From Salminus brasiliensis (taxonomy: Eukaryota > Chordata > Actinopteri > Characiformes > Bryconidae): a stretch of DNA of 64,000 nucleotides. The notes below the pieces were generated by a model. The model did not search any database, was not told the origin of the DNA, and was given only the letters and a program-made list of their open reading frames with translations. Made by a program: the position numbers and the translations under genes. Shown here in pieces: positions 23,777 through 35,654 of the stretch. The DNA lies in assembly GCF_030463535.1 (NCBI RefSeq), contig NC_132900.1, positions 27,441,956 to 27,505,955 of the forward strand, in the 5' to 3' direction. The stretch's first letter is position 1, and each line of letters begins with the position of its first letter.

Positions 23777-24568
23777 CAAATAATCTAGCTGTAATAATTT
23801 TTCCTTTTTTATTTACCCAATTTTACATGACCCAACCCAACATCCCACTTATTAGTGCTCCCTCCCGACACATCCACACCCAGCTACCGCCTCTTTTTTT
23901 GAAACTGCTGCCAATGCAACGCCACCAGGCAAGGTAGTTAGATCACGTCAACTAAAGAAGCACACATCAGATATCAAACTGCATTGATTAATTGACTGCA
24001 TCTAGGGTCAGCGACCAATCGTGTTCATTAAAAATGCCTTAAGACATTATTAACTGAGAAACTATTGTAAATTAATGTTTTTTATGTCCTCCATATGATT
24101 GGAACACATCATAGCCACATCATATATACATTTTTTATTGTCTCTATTTTGTTTCCTATTACCTATGATCCAAATACAGCCAATTCTGAATGAACTGTTT
24201 ATAAGATATCATGAAAACCCCAACAAATACTTATATTGTCTTATTTAGCTCCGCCTATTAAGCCCTGCCCATTCACACTAAAGTTAGAAAGAGTGTTTCA
24301 GTCTGGACTGCTTTCTAGCCTCTCCCCACAGGCCCCCTAGTGGTCATTCAGGCTAGTGGGATGTAAATTAACTGGTTTCATTTTAATGCTAGGTCAGCAT
24401 TTAGAATCCATCAGTGCCGTCTCTGAGCTACCATGTTTTCAGTGCTGTATAAATAAGGCTTTTGTTCTTGTTGGATGCGCTATGTTTTTTGTTGTCAATC
24501 ACATTAATGATAACGTGACAATATGCACTATGTAAAAAGCTTCCTCTGTATGTGTGTGTGCTCCTCAG

Positions 24569-24768
24569 GTACTTCCACACCATCTACCTGGGCATCCGGA
24601 GCAGGCAGAGTGGAGAAAATGACCGCTGGAGGTTCTACTGGAGGATGGTCTATGAGTACGCCGATGTCAGCATGCTCCATCTGCTTGCCACGTTCCTGGA
24701 GAGCGCCCCCCAGCTGGTCCTCCAGCTCTGCATCATCATACAGACGCATAAGCTCCAGGCCGTCCAAG
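24569..24768 (+). CDS. XKR4: XKR4 exon 2 (XK-related protein 4), internal exon
   Basis: XKR4 is a multi-pass plasma-membrane protein of the XK/XKR family; family members exposed on apoptotic cells scramble phospholipids and display phosphatidylserine. This 200 bp exon encodes [16 protein letters not shown] through QTHKLQAVQ, nearly the same as the central part of human XKR4 as I remember it, including the signature '[20 protein letters not shown]'. The acceptor is ctcctcag at 24561-24568 and the donor gtaaca starts at 24769. The exon enters with one base left of a codon (Arg) and leaves after the first base of a Gly codon, which fits exon 3 exactly. Exon 1, with the cytoplasmic N-terminus and first membrane segments, is not in the window. 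A paralogue such as XKR6 or XKR7 is less likely because exon 3 ends in the XKR4-type ERLEYETTL. Confidence 0.96.
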
Positions 24769-25059
24769 GTAACAGCAGAGCGCTCAGCTTCTTAGCTTTT
24801 CAGAGCTTTTGAACTGTAAAATCCCAGACTTCTTACCTTCTACAGTGTATTATTCAGTAACTACACGACCAACAACGCAAACTGGCTGAGCTATTCTTAA
24901 GTTGTAGGAGGTTTGCAACAGAAGTCTGGACTTGCTGGCCAGGGGTTTTAACAGAGCATTGCCTAGACAGTGTGGGATATATTAGGCAGCAAGCGAAGAG
25001 TCAGTTCTTGAAGGTGATGTGTTGGAAGCAAGAAAATGGGCCTCGGAGCCACTTTGACA

Positions 25060-25345
25060 ACGATCGTTTAGTGCCGGCTAGACGACTGGGTCAGAGCATC
25101 TCCAAAACATCAGCCAGGTCTTGTGGGGGTTTTCCTGGAATGGCATGGTCAGTACCTACCAAAAGTGATTCAAGGAAAGACAGCTGGTGTACTGGACTCA
25201 CTGACCGGACTAAAGGATCTACTGCTAGCATCTTGGTTCCAGATACCACAGAACACCTTCAGCGGTCTTGTGGAGTCCATGCCTTGCTGGCCCAGGGAAG
25301 ACCTACTCACTATAATAAGGCTCTATAGCTGGTTCCCTCTCTGGA
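25060..25345. mobile_element. MITE family B copy
   Basis: 'cagagcatctccaaaacatc', 'tggttccagataccacagaa' and 'ccttcagcggtcttgtggag' match the other family B blocks at 1-235, 3120-3420, 43474-43866 and 58010-58390. Small open frames here are repeat sequence. Confidence 0.6.
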
Positions 25346-26104
25346 CACACCATAGCTGACTAGGAGCCCGCCGCTAGCCTTGTTATTTTCAAAGGTTCTC
25401 TGAACGATTTCAGTTGTCTGGCCATCATAATGATTTTCTCCACATTTCTCCCATTTCTCCCACATCCAGCATCAACATGAGGAGGTTACCTACACCTGAA
25501 CATGCGCCGCTGTTCCAGAATAATCCAAATTATTCAAGGGGTCATAATGTTTTGGCTGGTTATCTACAAATCCACTGCCAGAACCTGCAAGTGGTCACAG
25601 TTGCAGAAACAGCTGATTGCATTTGAACAGATGAAGAAAACAAAAATAGCAGCTCATCTAAAGGTTCAGGGAAAGAGATCACCCACTATTACTATCAGAA
25701 CCGCTCCACAAACACAACGGTACTTTTATAGAGCCTGTGTGTGTGTGTGTGTGTCATTAGAGGGCTGCACATAAAACAAACCATTCGTCTGCAGAAGCAG
25801 ACGACACACATTTAATAGGTCGCCGCGCAGACAAAAGACGTGCCTGGTGGATTGAAGAAAAAGGGCTGTGTGAGGTTTGAAAGCCCCAGTCAGTTACGCG
25901 CAGTGTGAGGGAGAGTCTAGCAGACGACTCCAGAAATAGAGAGTGTGAGACGAGAATGCAGAAGTATTCGCCATCAAGGATAGAGGTAAATACTCGTTAA
26001 TCAGCAGGTGGAGCGATATCTGGTAACTCTGGTATCTACAACTAACGCTTCGCCAGTGCAGTGCCTTCCCAGAGACCTGCGTCATCTCCAAGCATGACCA
26101 AGCA

Positions 26105-26950
26105 AGTACACTTGCCGGCCACTTTATTAGAAACCACAACCTTACGGCCCCACCTTCAGTGAGTGGAAGTACTAGGTAGGGTGTTTCTAATAAAGAGGCA
26201 GGCAGTGCAAGTATAGGGTAGGTGTTTCTAATAAAGTGGCTAGAGAGTGGAAGTACAAGGTATGGGTTTCTAATAAAGTGGCCACTAAGTGCAAATACAA
26301 GGTAGGTGTGTTTAATAAAGTGGCAAGTGAATGGAAGTACAAGGCAGGGGGTTGAGAAAGTACAGGGGAGCTGTTTCTAATAAAGTGGCCAGTGAATGAA
26401 AGTACTAGGTAGGGTGTTTCTAATAAAGTGGCCAGTTTATAGAAGGATAAGATCATGTTCCCAATAAAGTGGCCAGTGAATGAAAGTACAAGGTATGGGT
26501 TATTAATAAAGTGGCCAGTTTGGAGAAGGATAAGATCATGTTTCCAATAAAGTGGCCAGTCAATGGAAGTACAAGGTATGGGTCTCTTATAAAGTGGCAG
26601 GTAGTGCAAGTACAGGGCAGGTGTTTCCAATAAAGTGTCCAGTGAATGGAGGTACAAGTTAGTAAGGTTTCTAATAGTGGCAGGTAGTGCAAGTACAAGG
26701 TAGGTGTTTCTAATAAAGTGGCCAGTGAGTGAAAGTACAAGGTAGGTGTTTCCAATAAAGTGGCCGGTGAGTTAAAGTACAAGGTAGGGTTTTTTTTGAA
26801 GTACAAGGTATGTGTTTCTAATAAAGTGGCCAGTTTGTAGTTGTATATGATCATGTTTCTAATAAAGTGGCCAGTGAATGAAATACAGTTGGTGTTTGTT
26901 GAAGAACAGGACAGCTGTTTCTAATAAAGTGGACAATTAGAGGAGGTATT
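26105..26950. repeat. ~840 bp minisatellite built from a MITE terminus
   Basis: About 16 units, 40-46 bp each with some longer, contain 'tttctaataaagtggccagt', 'gaatgaaagtacaaggtagg' and variants. The repeated motif is the inverted form of 'ggccactttattagaaac', the end of MITE family C (see 35655 and 37655). One normal-orientation copy of that end sits at 26120, the left edge of the array. The minus-strand Tyr/Leu/Thr-rich frames are artefacts of the unit. Confidence 0.88.
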
Positions 26951-27269
26951 TAATTCCTTATTAAAGCTACTATTCAGTAACATATTAAGAGACTATCTCA
27001 AGGTTCTCCAGTTGTAGTCCTGGGGTGGACTTTGGGGTGGACAGTTCCCTGGTCAAACACACCTCATTAGCTAATTATCAAACCATCCCAGAGGTGAGTG
27101 TGAGAGCAGGGTTCTCCAGACTGGTACTGAGAAATGCTGGAAGTTTACTGCGGATGCAGCAGATGTGGACCAGGTTGGACGTGGCTGGAGTATTCCATGG
27201 TCTGACTCGATGCAAAGTTTTAAAAAAGGGAGCTCCAGAGTGTGAGGAGGAAAAAAAGGCAGACAGACC

Positions 27270-27297
27270 GACAGACAGACAGACAGACAGACAGACG
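27270..27297. repeat. (CAGA)n microsatellite
   Basis: Seven tetranucleotide units. Confidence 0.92.
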
Positions 27298-27677
27298 AGG
27301 CCCTGCAGACTGTTGGTGTGTGCAGAAACTGCAGTAGCTATGGTAACTTCAGCGAGGCCTGAGAGAGTGAGTGAGAGAGTGTGTGAGGATGATAGGACGG
27401 ACCCTGAGTGTAAAATGAGCAGCAGACATTAGGCTACAGTGCCCACGGTCGTGCCACGACTCGTTCAAATGTAAACCAGTGAAGCCTTCGTCTGAAGGCG
27501 ATTCCCAGTTCTGGAAACCACAGCTTTGCTGGAAGGCCTCCGCACAGCCGGCTGCGGACACTGGAAGGCCCAAAATAGAGGCTGAGTAAGAAAGTGACAT
27601 ATTACTACAAGCAGAAAATTCTGGGTTTTAGCTCAGCGGAAAAAAAAAACACGGTCATCTACAGTATCCTAGACGAT

Positions 27678-28148
27678 ATACACTACATGTCCAAATGTTT
27701 GTGGACACCCTTTCTAATGAATGCATTCAGCTACTTTAAGTTGCACCCATTGCTGATACAGATGTGCAAATGCACACAGATACAGCTTGTCTGTTTGTAG
27801 AGAAGTGCTGCCAATAGAATAGGACTCTCAGGAGCAGATGAACAGGTGTGGGCTAGAGGGGTATGAAGCCCCCCAGCATTGAGCTGTGGACCAGTGGAGG
27901 AACTGTGTTCTCAGGAACGATGGATGGTTGATCCAATATGGTGAAGTGGAGTGGTGATCATCCAACATCCTGAACTCACTAACGCTCTTGTCTCTAAATG
28001 CAATCAAATCCTCACAGCAATGATTCCCTGGACAGTAGAAAGAGTTACTCCAACAAAAGCAGAAGGACAACCTCTTTTTTAATACCCTTGATTTCAGAAG
28101 AAACGAGAATGAATGAGCAGGTGTCCCAATACTTTTGTCCATAGTGTA
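27678..28148. mobile_element. Full-length MITE family A reference copy
   Basis: Left end 'cactacatgtccaaatgttt' and right end 'cccaatacttttgtccatag' are imperfect inverted repeats of about 28 bp. Between them lies the whole series of family motifs ('gaatgcattcagctacttta', 'ttgcacccattgctgataca', 'ccaatagaataggactctca', 'ccagcattgagctgtggacc'). It is ~470 bp with no coding capacity. TA dinucleotides flank the termini, which fits a Tc1/mariner-driven element, but the superfamily is not proven. Confidence 0.8.
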
Positions 28149-28159
28149 GGTAAAGGCAT

Positions 28160-28580
28160 TCTACCAGCTTAACCAAGCTGATCGACCACCATGATCAAGT
28201 TTCATCAAGCAGTTCCACCATCTTGGTCAAAGCTGGTCATGCTGTTTGATCACCAAACTGGTTTCGATTGACCAGCATGATCCCTAGCCTGGCCAAGCTG
28301 GTTGACCTCCATGACCAGCTGGACCAGCTTGATCAAACTGTTCTTAACCATTATCTTAACCGACATGACCAAGCTGATTGGCCTTCACGATCGGCTTGAC
28401 GAAACTCACTGGCCGCCATGACCAGCTTGGTCAAACTGGTCAATTCATGTCGACCAGCATGAGCATCAGCTTTGCTCAACATGGTTGACCACTATGAGCA
28501 GCACGACCAAACCGGCTGATGACTAACCATGACTGGCTTGACCAAGCTGACCAAGCAGCATGACCAGCCTGACCTGCCTA
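28160..28580. repeat. 'GACCAGC / GCTGGTC' imperfect repeat array
   Basis: Units of roughly 20-40 bp mix 'gaccagcatga' and its complement ('gctggtcatgc'), so the array is rich in small inverted repeats. It sits immediately beside the family A element. Confidence 0.75.
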
Positions 28581-28975
28581 TCATGTAGATTGAAGAGCAG
28601 GGATTAGTGGCTACCTGGATTAGCGGCTACACTGGCATGCTAGTTCCATTCACTTCCACCCAGATATTAGCAGTTTTAGCATCTTTAGCTTAACGGTGCG
28701 TTAGTAAAATGACTTGCGCCTCTTCTTCCTGTGAACTGACTGAAGACATTCATCAACAGAGTAGAAATAAATGATTTGTTCCTCCTCAGGCTGAGCGCTG
28801 AGTGACGGCAGAAGAAGTCCAGGTGATTTACTAAATACACGCGAGCTCACTTCACCCGCCAGAGCTTTAGCTTAAAAAGGGTCTATTTTTCTCACAGAGG
28901 AGAAGCACAAAGTGCTCACTTTTGGCAAATCTCCTGATAAAGCGGTTGAAATCTCCCTTTGCCTCGCTTGGAAAT

Positions 28976-28977
<2 letters not shown>

Positions 28978-29021
<44 letters not shown>

Positions 29022-29022
29022 C
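28978..29022. repeat. (CA)n microsatellite
   Basis: About 21 CA units. Confidence 0.95.
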
Positions 29023-29099
29023 ACAGCTGAGGCACCAAGGGACGTTAAATCTCCTTTACAGCAGTGGAAGTGGCAGTGTCTTTTAAGTGCAGTGACAGA

Positions 29100-29248
29100 G
29101 CTCGCTCACTCTCGCTCGCTCTTCTCCTGCCCTCTTTACCTCTTGCCTCTCTCTCTCTCTCTCTCCCAATCTCTGTTTCTCTAGCTGTCTCTCTGTTCTA
29201 TCTTTCTCTCCCCACCCTCTCTCTCTCACCCTATCTCTATCTGTGATA

Positions 29249-29281
<33 letters not shown>

Positions 29282-29288
29282 GTCTCTT

Positions 29289-29320
<32 letters not shown>

Positions 29321-29442
29321 TCTCCCATTCTCTCTCTCTTTCTCACACACACTCTCCCATTCTCTCTCTCTCTCTGTTTCTCTCTCTCACACACACACTC
29401 TCCCAATCTCTCTCTCTCTTTCTCACACACACACTCTCCCAA

Positions 29443-29476
<34 letters not shown>

Positions 29477-29531
29477 TCTCCCAATCTCTCTCTTTCTCTC
29501 TGTTTCTCTCTCTCACACACACACTCTCCCA

Positions 29532-29571
<40 letters not shown>

Positions 29572-29659
29572 CACACTTTCCCAAGTTCTCTCTCTCACTC
29601 TCTCACACACTCTCTCTCACACACTTTCCCAAGCTCTCTCTCCCTCTCTGTCACTCTCT

Positions 29660-29716
<57 letters not shown>
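29100..29716 (+). repeat. Polypyrimidine (CT)n tract with embedded (CA)n blocks
   Basis: (CT)n is broken by at least seven blocks of 'cacacacacactctcccaat' type, giving an approximately 35-65 bp higher-order period. It ends in an uninterrupted CT run of about 60 bp (29655-29714). Long Ser/Leu/His frames are artefacts. Confidence 0.93.
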
Positions 29717-29720
<4 letters not shown>

Positions 29721-30017
29721 TGCTCAACAGGCAGGTTCTAGATAAGTTGCACTTTTCTCGTATTGTAATGCCTCTGCTCACACGCACAGCCGTTGACGCT
29801 CTGTGTTCTTGTAAACTACCAGAGCTCGTAGAACAGTAGCTGAGGCCACAGTGAGATCTCTCAGATGCTGTGAGCAGAGAGCATTTGCCTTATAGTTGGA
29901 CATGTGTGTGCGCGCGAGTGTGTGTGTATATGTGTGTGTGTGTGTGGAACAAGGAGTGCCAGCATGCCAGGGAGAGCTGCTCCCAGCTGTAGCTACTGTC
30001 ATTCAACGTTCACATCT

Positions 30018-30083
30018 CCTACAGCGAGGAGAGACAGAGAGAGAGAGAGAGAGAAGAGAGAAGAGAGTGACAGAAAGAGAGAC

Positions 30084-30156
<73 letters not shown>

Positions 30157-30895
30157 CAGAAAGAGAGACAGAGAGAGAGATAGGGAGAGAAAGAGAGAGG
30201 GAGAGAGAGGGACAGAAAGAGAGACAGAGAGAGAGATAGGGAGAGAAAGAGAGAGGGAGAGAGAGAGAGACAGAGAGAAAGAGAGAGTGACAGAAAGAGA
30301 GACAGAGAGAGATAGGGAGAGAAAGAGAGAGGGACAGAGAGCGACAGAAAGAGAGACAGAGAGAGAGATAGGGAGAGAAAGAGAGAGGGGGAGAGAGTGA
30401 CAGAAAGAGAGAGGGAGAGAGAGAGTGACAGAAAGAGAGACAGAGAGAGAGATAGGGAGAGAAAGAGAGAGAGAGAGAAAAGTGACAGAAAGAGAGACAG
30501 AGAAAGAGATAGGGAGAGAAAGAGAGAGGGAGAGAGAGCGACAGAAAGAGAGACAGAGAGAGAGATAGGGAGAGAAAGAGAGAGGGAGAGAGAGCGACAG
30601 AAAGAGAGACAGAGAGAGAGATAGGGAGAGAAAGAGAGAGGGAGAGAGAGCGACAGAAAGAGAGACAGAGAGAGAGATAGGGAGAGAAAGAGAGAGGGGG
30701 AGAGAGCGACAGAAAGAGAGACAGAGAGAGAGATAGGGAGAGAAAGAGAGAGGGAGAGAGAGCGACAGAAAGAGAGACAGAGAGAGAGATAGGGAGAGAA
30801 AGAGAGAGGGGGAGAGAGCGACAGAAAGAGAGACAGAGAGAGATAGGGAGAGAAAGAGAGAGGGGGAGAGAGCGACAGAAAGAGAGACAGAGAGA
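30018..30895 (+). repeat. ~880 bp polypurine (GA) minisatellite
   Basis: Almost pure purine on the plus strand. A unit of about 58-62 bp made from 'gacagaaagagagacagaga', 'gagagataggga' and 'gagaaagagagagggagaga' repeats about twelve times. The minus-strand Ser/Leu frame (314 codons) is a composition artefact. Only 300 bp separate it from the polypyrimidine tract at 29100-29716, in opposite strand polarity. Confidence 0.93.
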
Positions 30896-31049
30896 GTTGC
30901 ACTACAACTACAAGGCTGATGTAGGTAGCTAACTCAAACCACCCCAAATAATGCCAAATAATGTTGGCAGTGCAGTTAGCACTATGCTAACGGATAGCAG
31001 CCACCGCATGCCAGGCATACATTCTAAAAGATCTCAGAACACAGAGAAA

Positions 31050-31690
31050 TCAACCATCCACTGTCCACTACATCATTTACAAGTGATCACGCAGCCAGGT
31101 CAGGCTGGCTGAGCAAATTCAGTCCTACAGCAGACCACAAGATGCCTGAAGAGGTCTCCAACAGTCCTAGAATGGCACCACAGCAGCAGGTAGCTCTGTG
31201 CATTTACCGCCAGAAAGAGACCACACACGTTTGATTTTCATGGGAGGTGTGCAGGGAGGAAACCCATCAGAGCAAGGGTCAAGCAGAGAAACACCTAGAC
31301 CAAGACCAGGACATCTGGACCAATGACACGTTGGACAGATGAATCCAAAGGTACATTGTTTGGACGCACGTTTGGCATAAACCAGACACAGCATTTGAGT
31401 CCAACTGTGAAGCATGGAGGTAACCATCATGGTTTGGGGCTGCTTCTCCACAGTAGGGCCTGGAAAGCTCCTAGGAATTTAAATTGTATCCGAAGACGCT
31501 GGAGGAAAGTGTGAGACCATCTGAAAGATTTCTGCCTGGAGGAGCGGGAAAAACGCTGACCACCACCAGCTATTAGGGTATAGGGTGTCCTCCGTCTTTT
31601 ACTATTGTCCAAATGAAGATGACCAAATGTCCAGATGTTGCAAGGTTGACAAAGGTGTGCATGTGGTCTCCTAACATTTTCTCATCTATA
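31050..31690 (+). pseudogene. Decayed Tc1-like transposase fragment
   Basis: On the plus strand, 'ggacatctggaccaatgaca' and 'ttggacagatgaatccaaag' (31335) correspond to the transposase segment around the first catalytic Asp (WTDESK). 'actgtgaagcatggaggtaa' with 'catggtttggggctgcttct' corresponds to the KHGG...WGCF segment. Frameshifts and deletions follow, and the distal catalytic Glu region is missing. It belongs to a different subfamily from the intact element at 54678. Confidence 0.75.
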
Positions 31691-32144
31691 CAGAAGTACA
31701 GTACATAGATAGAGAAGAGAGGGGGGGAGAAACCTTCTACAGTCTACAGGTAAAGTCTAGAGGTTCTTGCCTGGTGGATCTGCTGGACTGCTCCTCGGCG
31801 CTGTTCCTCTGCCTTCTGCAGTGATGTTAAGATGATTGAATGGAGCCCGCTATTGATTTGTATTTCGCTCGTCTGCCATCAAAGAGCAATCGCTCAAAGC
31901 CTGAGAAGGACTCGGGTTCCTGTTGGCTTGTTCTTCAGACATTGCCTTTTTGAAGTCAGTCTCGGAGCACAGGCCAGGGGAGGAAAAGGGGGGTGGGGTG
32001 GGGTGGGATGCATGCTCCGGGCGTGTGTGATGTGTGTACTGTATGTATTCGGCGATGTCATTGCAAGCCTGGCGTGGACATCAGAGGCTGATCAGGAGCT
32101 GCTGATGTCATTGTTCAGGCTTTGATACAGGCCTCCAGGGGCCT

Positions 32145-32342
32145 CCGGGGGTCATCCAACATCCTAATCCTAATCCTAAAAACCCTGAATGCAACCAAAT
32201 CCTCACAGCAATGCTGCTTCAAAATCTAGAAGAAAGTCTTCTTTCCTGGACAGTAGAGAGAGGATGAAGTTTTTTAATAACCCTGATTTAGCAGGAAACA
32301 ACGAATGAGCAGGTGTCCCAATACCTTTGTCCATGTGGTGTA
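32145..32342. mobile_element. MITE family A fragment
   Basis: 'gcaaccaaatcctcacagca', 'tcctggacagtagagagagg' and the terminus 'gtcccaatacctttgtccat' (32307) identify the right half of the element. Confidence 0.75.
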
Positions 32343-33139
32343 GCTCTGCGTGAAGGAGCTCTGGGATACTCTGGTTTATAAACAACTGGCTGCAGTCCTT
32401 ACAGTTCTGTCAAGCAACAGAATCCAATGCATCCTGAGCCCAAACTCTATGATTATGGTGCAGTGAAGTGCATCAGCGCTCCGCTTCCTGCTGCTGCTGG
32501 TGCCACTGAGACAGGTGTTTCACGCTAATCCCTTAAAGCAACACTATGTAGCATTTTTTACCTTAAAATAGCAGCTGAATCACTGTGAGACAGGGAGAGC
32601 AGCGCCTCTATCATTGCTACTCCGGGCTCGGCACACAGCTAACTGCACTATGTAACTCTGGTGAAACAAGTGAATAGCATAAACAATATGTGTATATATG
32701 TGTAATATTACTCTACCGCCTCAGTCCACATGCTTCTTTTACTTTCAGTGATGGTTCTATTTCTCTCAGCTTGTCCAGAAATGCGTGTAAAGCCTAAAGT
32801 AGTGGTGGTTCAAAGCGCAAACTCCACTTCCCGACTGTAGGGGGACCCCAAGAGCAGTAAATGGCAATTCTCGTATAACACTTACTTAAAGAGTTGGTGT
32901 GTAAATCGGCCTTTAAAGGAACGCAGACACACTTTTCCCTGCCTGGGTCTTCATTACTGAGCAAATGCACTCTCAGTATCCAAAGGGTTACCTGACCTTC
33001 AGGACATCTGAAAAATGCACCTTAAGGGGACTAAAGCAAGTATGTGGAGGCGGGGTCTAGTGTGAAGAGGGCGGGTCAGAACGGAATTTTTTAACCCCTC
33101 GGGGGCGCACTAGGCAGGTTTGGAACAGCTAAACATATT

Positions 33140-33300
33140 TAAATACACTATATACAATATGGCCAAAAGTATTGGGACACCTGCTCTTTTTGTATTGTTT
33201 CTTCAGAAATTAAGGGTATTTTAAAAATAATGTATCCTGCTTGTGTTGGAGTAGCTGTCTCTACTGTCCAGGGAAGGTTTTCTACTCGATTTTCTCCATA
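33140..33300. mobile_element. MITE family A fragment
   Basis: Left terminus 'ggccaaaagtattgggacac' at 33161 followed by 'gttggagtagctgtctctac' and 'ccagggaaggttttctactc', then truncated. Confidence 0.75.
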
Positions 33301-33932
33301 GTGCTTCTTTAATTCTGTTCCTAAAAGCTCTGCTAGGCTCCTTCTTCACTTTGCCAAACTTTGTCACATGCGGATCGCTTGCGTTTCAGGCCCAGAGTTC
33401 TTCACCATCCGAACACAACCCAATAATACCAACACAGTTAGTAAACATACGCTAATATTCACATTCTGATCCATTATGGATTCAGTTCTGCAAAATAACA
33501 ATACAATGGAACCAGGCTCTGCACCTGTGGATGGCTAAAAGGCTGTGTCCTGAACCACACTGGCAACTCTGCATGCACCTTCAGAAGTGAACGGGCGCAC
33601 ATTAACTGAATCTTCTAGTGTTTGTTAGCATCGTTAGCCTCACAGCTAATAGCCAAACTTTGACCCTGTTAACACCTGGTCACGTCGTGTGATTTTAGCC
33701 ACGTACATTTACACTCTGGAGTCAAATGCGCCTCCCGCTAGTCAGACTGACTGCAGATTTCCTTTAACAAGGCAGACATATGCAAATGACATCTGTTCTG
33801 ATTGGTGCTTTGCTTGCATGCCATGGAAAATTGGGTTTTCCATGATATGGGCCCTTTAAAAGGAGGAGACTGGCTTCAGCAAAGACACTGCAGTGATGTT
33901 TTACATAACCCCATCCCCTGTACAGCCCCCAG

Positions 33933-33934
<2 letters not shown>

Positions 33935-33976
<42 letters not shown>

Positions 33977-34012
33977 ACACACACACTCTCACACATACTC
34001 ACTCCTCCCTCT
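33935..34012. repeat. (CA)n microsatellite, interrupted
   Basis: A CA run of about 70 bp with two short interruptions. Confidence 0.95.
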
Positions 34013-34699
34013 GAGCCCATCTCAGAATTACCGCAGCCTCCGTGAGGAGCGGAGAGGAGCATTACGTCACCTCCCTGGACCGTTCCCGTGGCGACCGTCT
34101 CCTCGGGATGCGCTACATGTGCACGAGGCTGGGAAGGAGGGAAGGAGGGAGGGAGGTAGGGAAAGATGGAGGGAGTGGAAATGACAGAGAAAAGAGGAGC
34201 CTGCAGGCCAGGCTGGGACTCCAGAATAAAAATTACAGCCTGGCCTCAGCCAGTTAATTATCCCACTTCACAAAGTAGTCATTAAACCACGTCAGCGCGC
34301 TCGGCTCCTAATGGGCCGGATTTAATCTAAGTGGGTTAAATACATAAATACGGTACCAGAACAACAAAAAAATAAAACAGCCACAACAAACTTACAGATG
34401 CGTGAAGAAACTCTGGCGTAGATACAAGCTGACAGGCAGACAGGCTGCGTGACACGCTGACAGAATAGTGGCCAGTCGCATTGCTGTACCTGGCCGTATT
34501 TAAAGTGGTAGTTCGGTGAGAAATCCCAGCTGCACAGTTTTACACACACCTCGCATGTAGTTGCCCTGGCAAGTCATGTCCGGTGTCTGACGTTAGCTTC
34601 TTTAGTTTTGCACTGGAGCCACGAGGCTAATGCAGCTAACAGATAATAGAACCCCATAGTCACCAATTATTAGCATTGTGTAAACTACATGTTCTAATA

Positions 34700-34995
34700 T
34701 CGCTGTGATGCTCCACTACATGTTGATGATGATCACCACCCCACCTCATCCCCAACTCCCAAATTCATCCCACCATCATCATTCCAGAGAACACAGCACA
34801 GTTCCTCCACTGCTCCACAGATCAATGCCGGGGGCTTTATACCCCTCTACTAGCCCACACCTGGTATTAGGCAGCATGGTGCCAATAGGTTCACGTATAT
34901 CTGCATAGCCAGTGAGTCCAGAGCATCTGCTGGCAGTACTTCTCTACAGGGACTAGACAGGCCATGTGTGTGTGTGTGTGTACTGGGCAATTCAG
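34700..34995. mobile_element. MITE family A fragment, inverted relative to 27678
   Basis: 'ctccacagatcaatgccggg', 'ggctttatacccctctacta' and 'tctctacagggactagacag' are reverse-orientation family A motifs. Termini are missing, and a short (GT)n run ends it. Confidence 0.65.
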
Positions 34996-35084
34996 GCTTT
35001 CCATGATCTAGAACCATACACACTAATGTTTTTCATCCAATCAGGGCCCTTCATTTAAAAAGTGTAGGACATGTGCAGTTACAG

Positions 35085-35220
35085 GCGCCCAGTTGAAATG
35101 CTTGGGAATCAGGGCTCCGATTCCCAAGCCATGCCATCTTGCCATCAGTGCCCGGAGTCAGAGGGAGCACAATTGGTCATGCTCTCTCCAGGTGGATGGA
35201 TGGATAGCGAATAGATGGAT
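35085..35220. mobile_element. SINE-like fragment
   Basis: 'gattcccaagccatgccatc' and 'gtcagagggagcacaattgg' with 'catgctctctccaggtggat' share the body of the degenerate SINE at 46555-46775 (there 'gagcacggccgattgtgctc' in the opposite orientation). The A box part is not recognisable. Confidence 0.5.
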
Positions 35221-35654
35221 CAAATTTATTTATACAATGTAGAAAATATGTTTGGGAATCACAGCAATAATGTTGGAAATGACCAAACTGAAGATCCAGG
35301 GAAAGGGTTAGCAACTTTTTTGGACGTTCCAGCATTCAAATGAAGCCGGTGGTAATGATTTATGACTGAAGGCCGTACTGGTGTAATCCTGGGAACATGA
35401 GACACCACACTTCTTTGCCGTCATATCTTCATGTCTCCGTCTGAAAGTGGACCTGAATGGACTGGACTGGTAGATCTCGTCGACTGCCCCTCTCATTGAC
35501 TTCCTTTACTGCTGCGTCTGCAGCGCTGGCTTCTCTAAAGGAAGAATGAAAGGCGTTGCAGTGGCATCTACAGTTTATCAGCTCCTTCTAGTCCTGCTAC
35601 TAACTGACCTAAATGAAAACTGACTGGCTTGGAATTAGTCCACTTCAGGGCTAT

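Larger units (their letters stand above)
1..24568 (+). other. XKR4: XKR4 intron 1 (3' part), non-coding and repeat-rich
   Basis: No stretch here reads as a vertebrate coding exon with splice sites. Short open frames are low-complexity or repeat-derived. Since XKR4 exon 2 starts at 24569 with a normal acceptor and enters mid-codon, everything upstream is read as intron 1, which is very long in other vertebrates. Contents are itemised separately: MITE and Tc1 remnants, a SINE, minisatellites and microsatellites. Stretches at about 2200-2720, 6400-7330, 12190-12720 and 22840-23340 look like single-copy DNA and could hold enhancers. An unrelated non-coding RNA cannot be excluded. Confidence 0.75.

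Noticed and set aside
26187..26854. 133- and 156-codon minus-strand frames rich in Tyr/Leu/Thr
   Set aside because: Periodic translation of the TIR-derived minisatellite; not a protein.
30003..30947. 314-codon minus-strand Ser/Leu frame
   Set aside because: Reverse complement of the GA minisatellite; no gene features.
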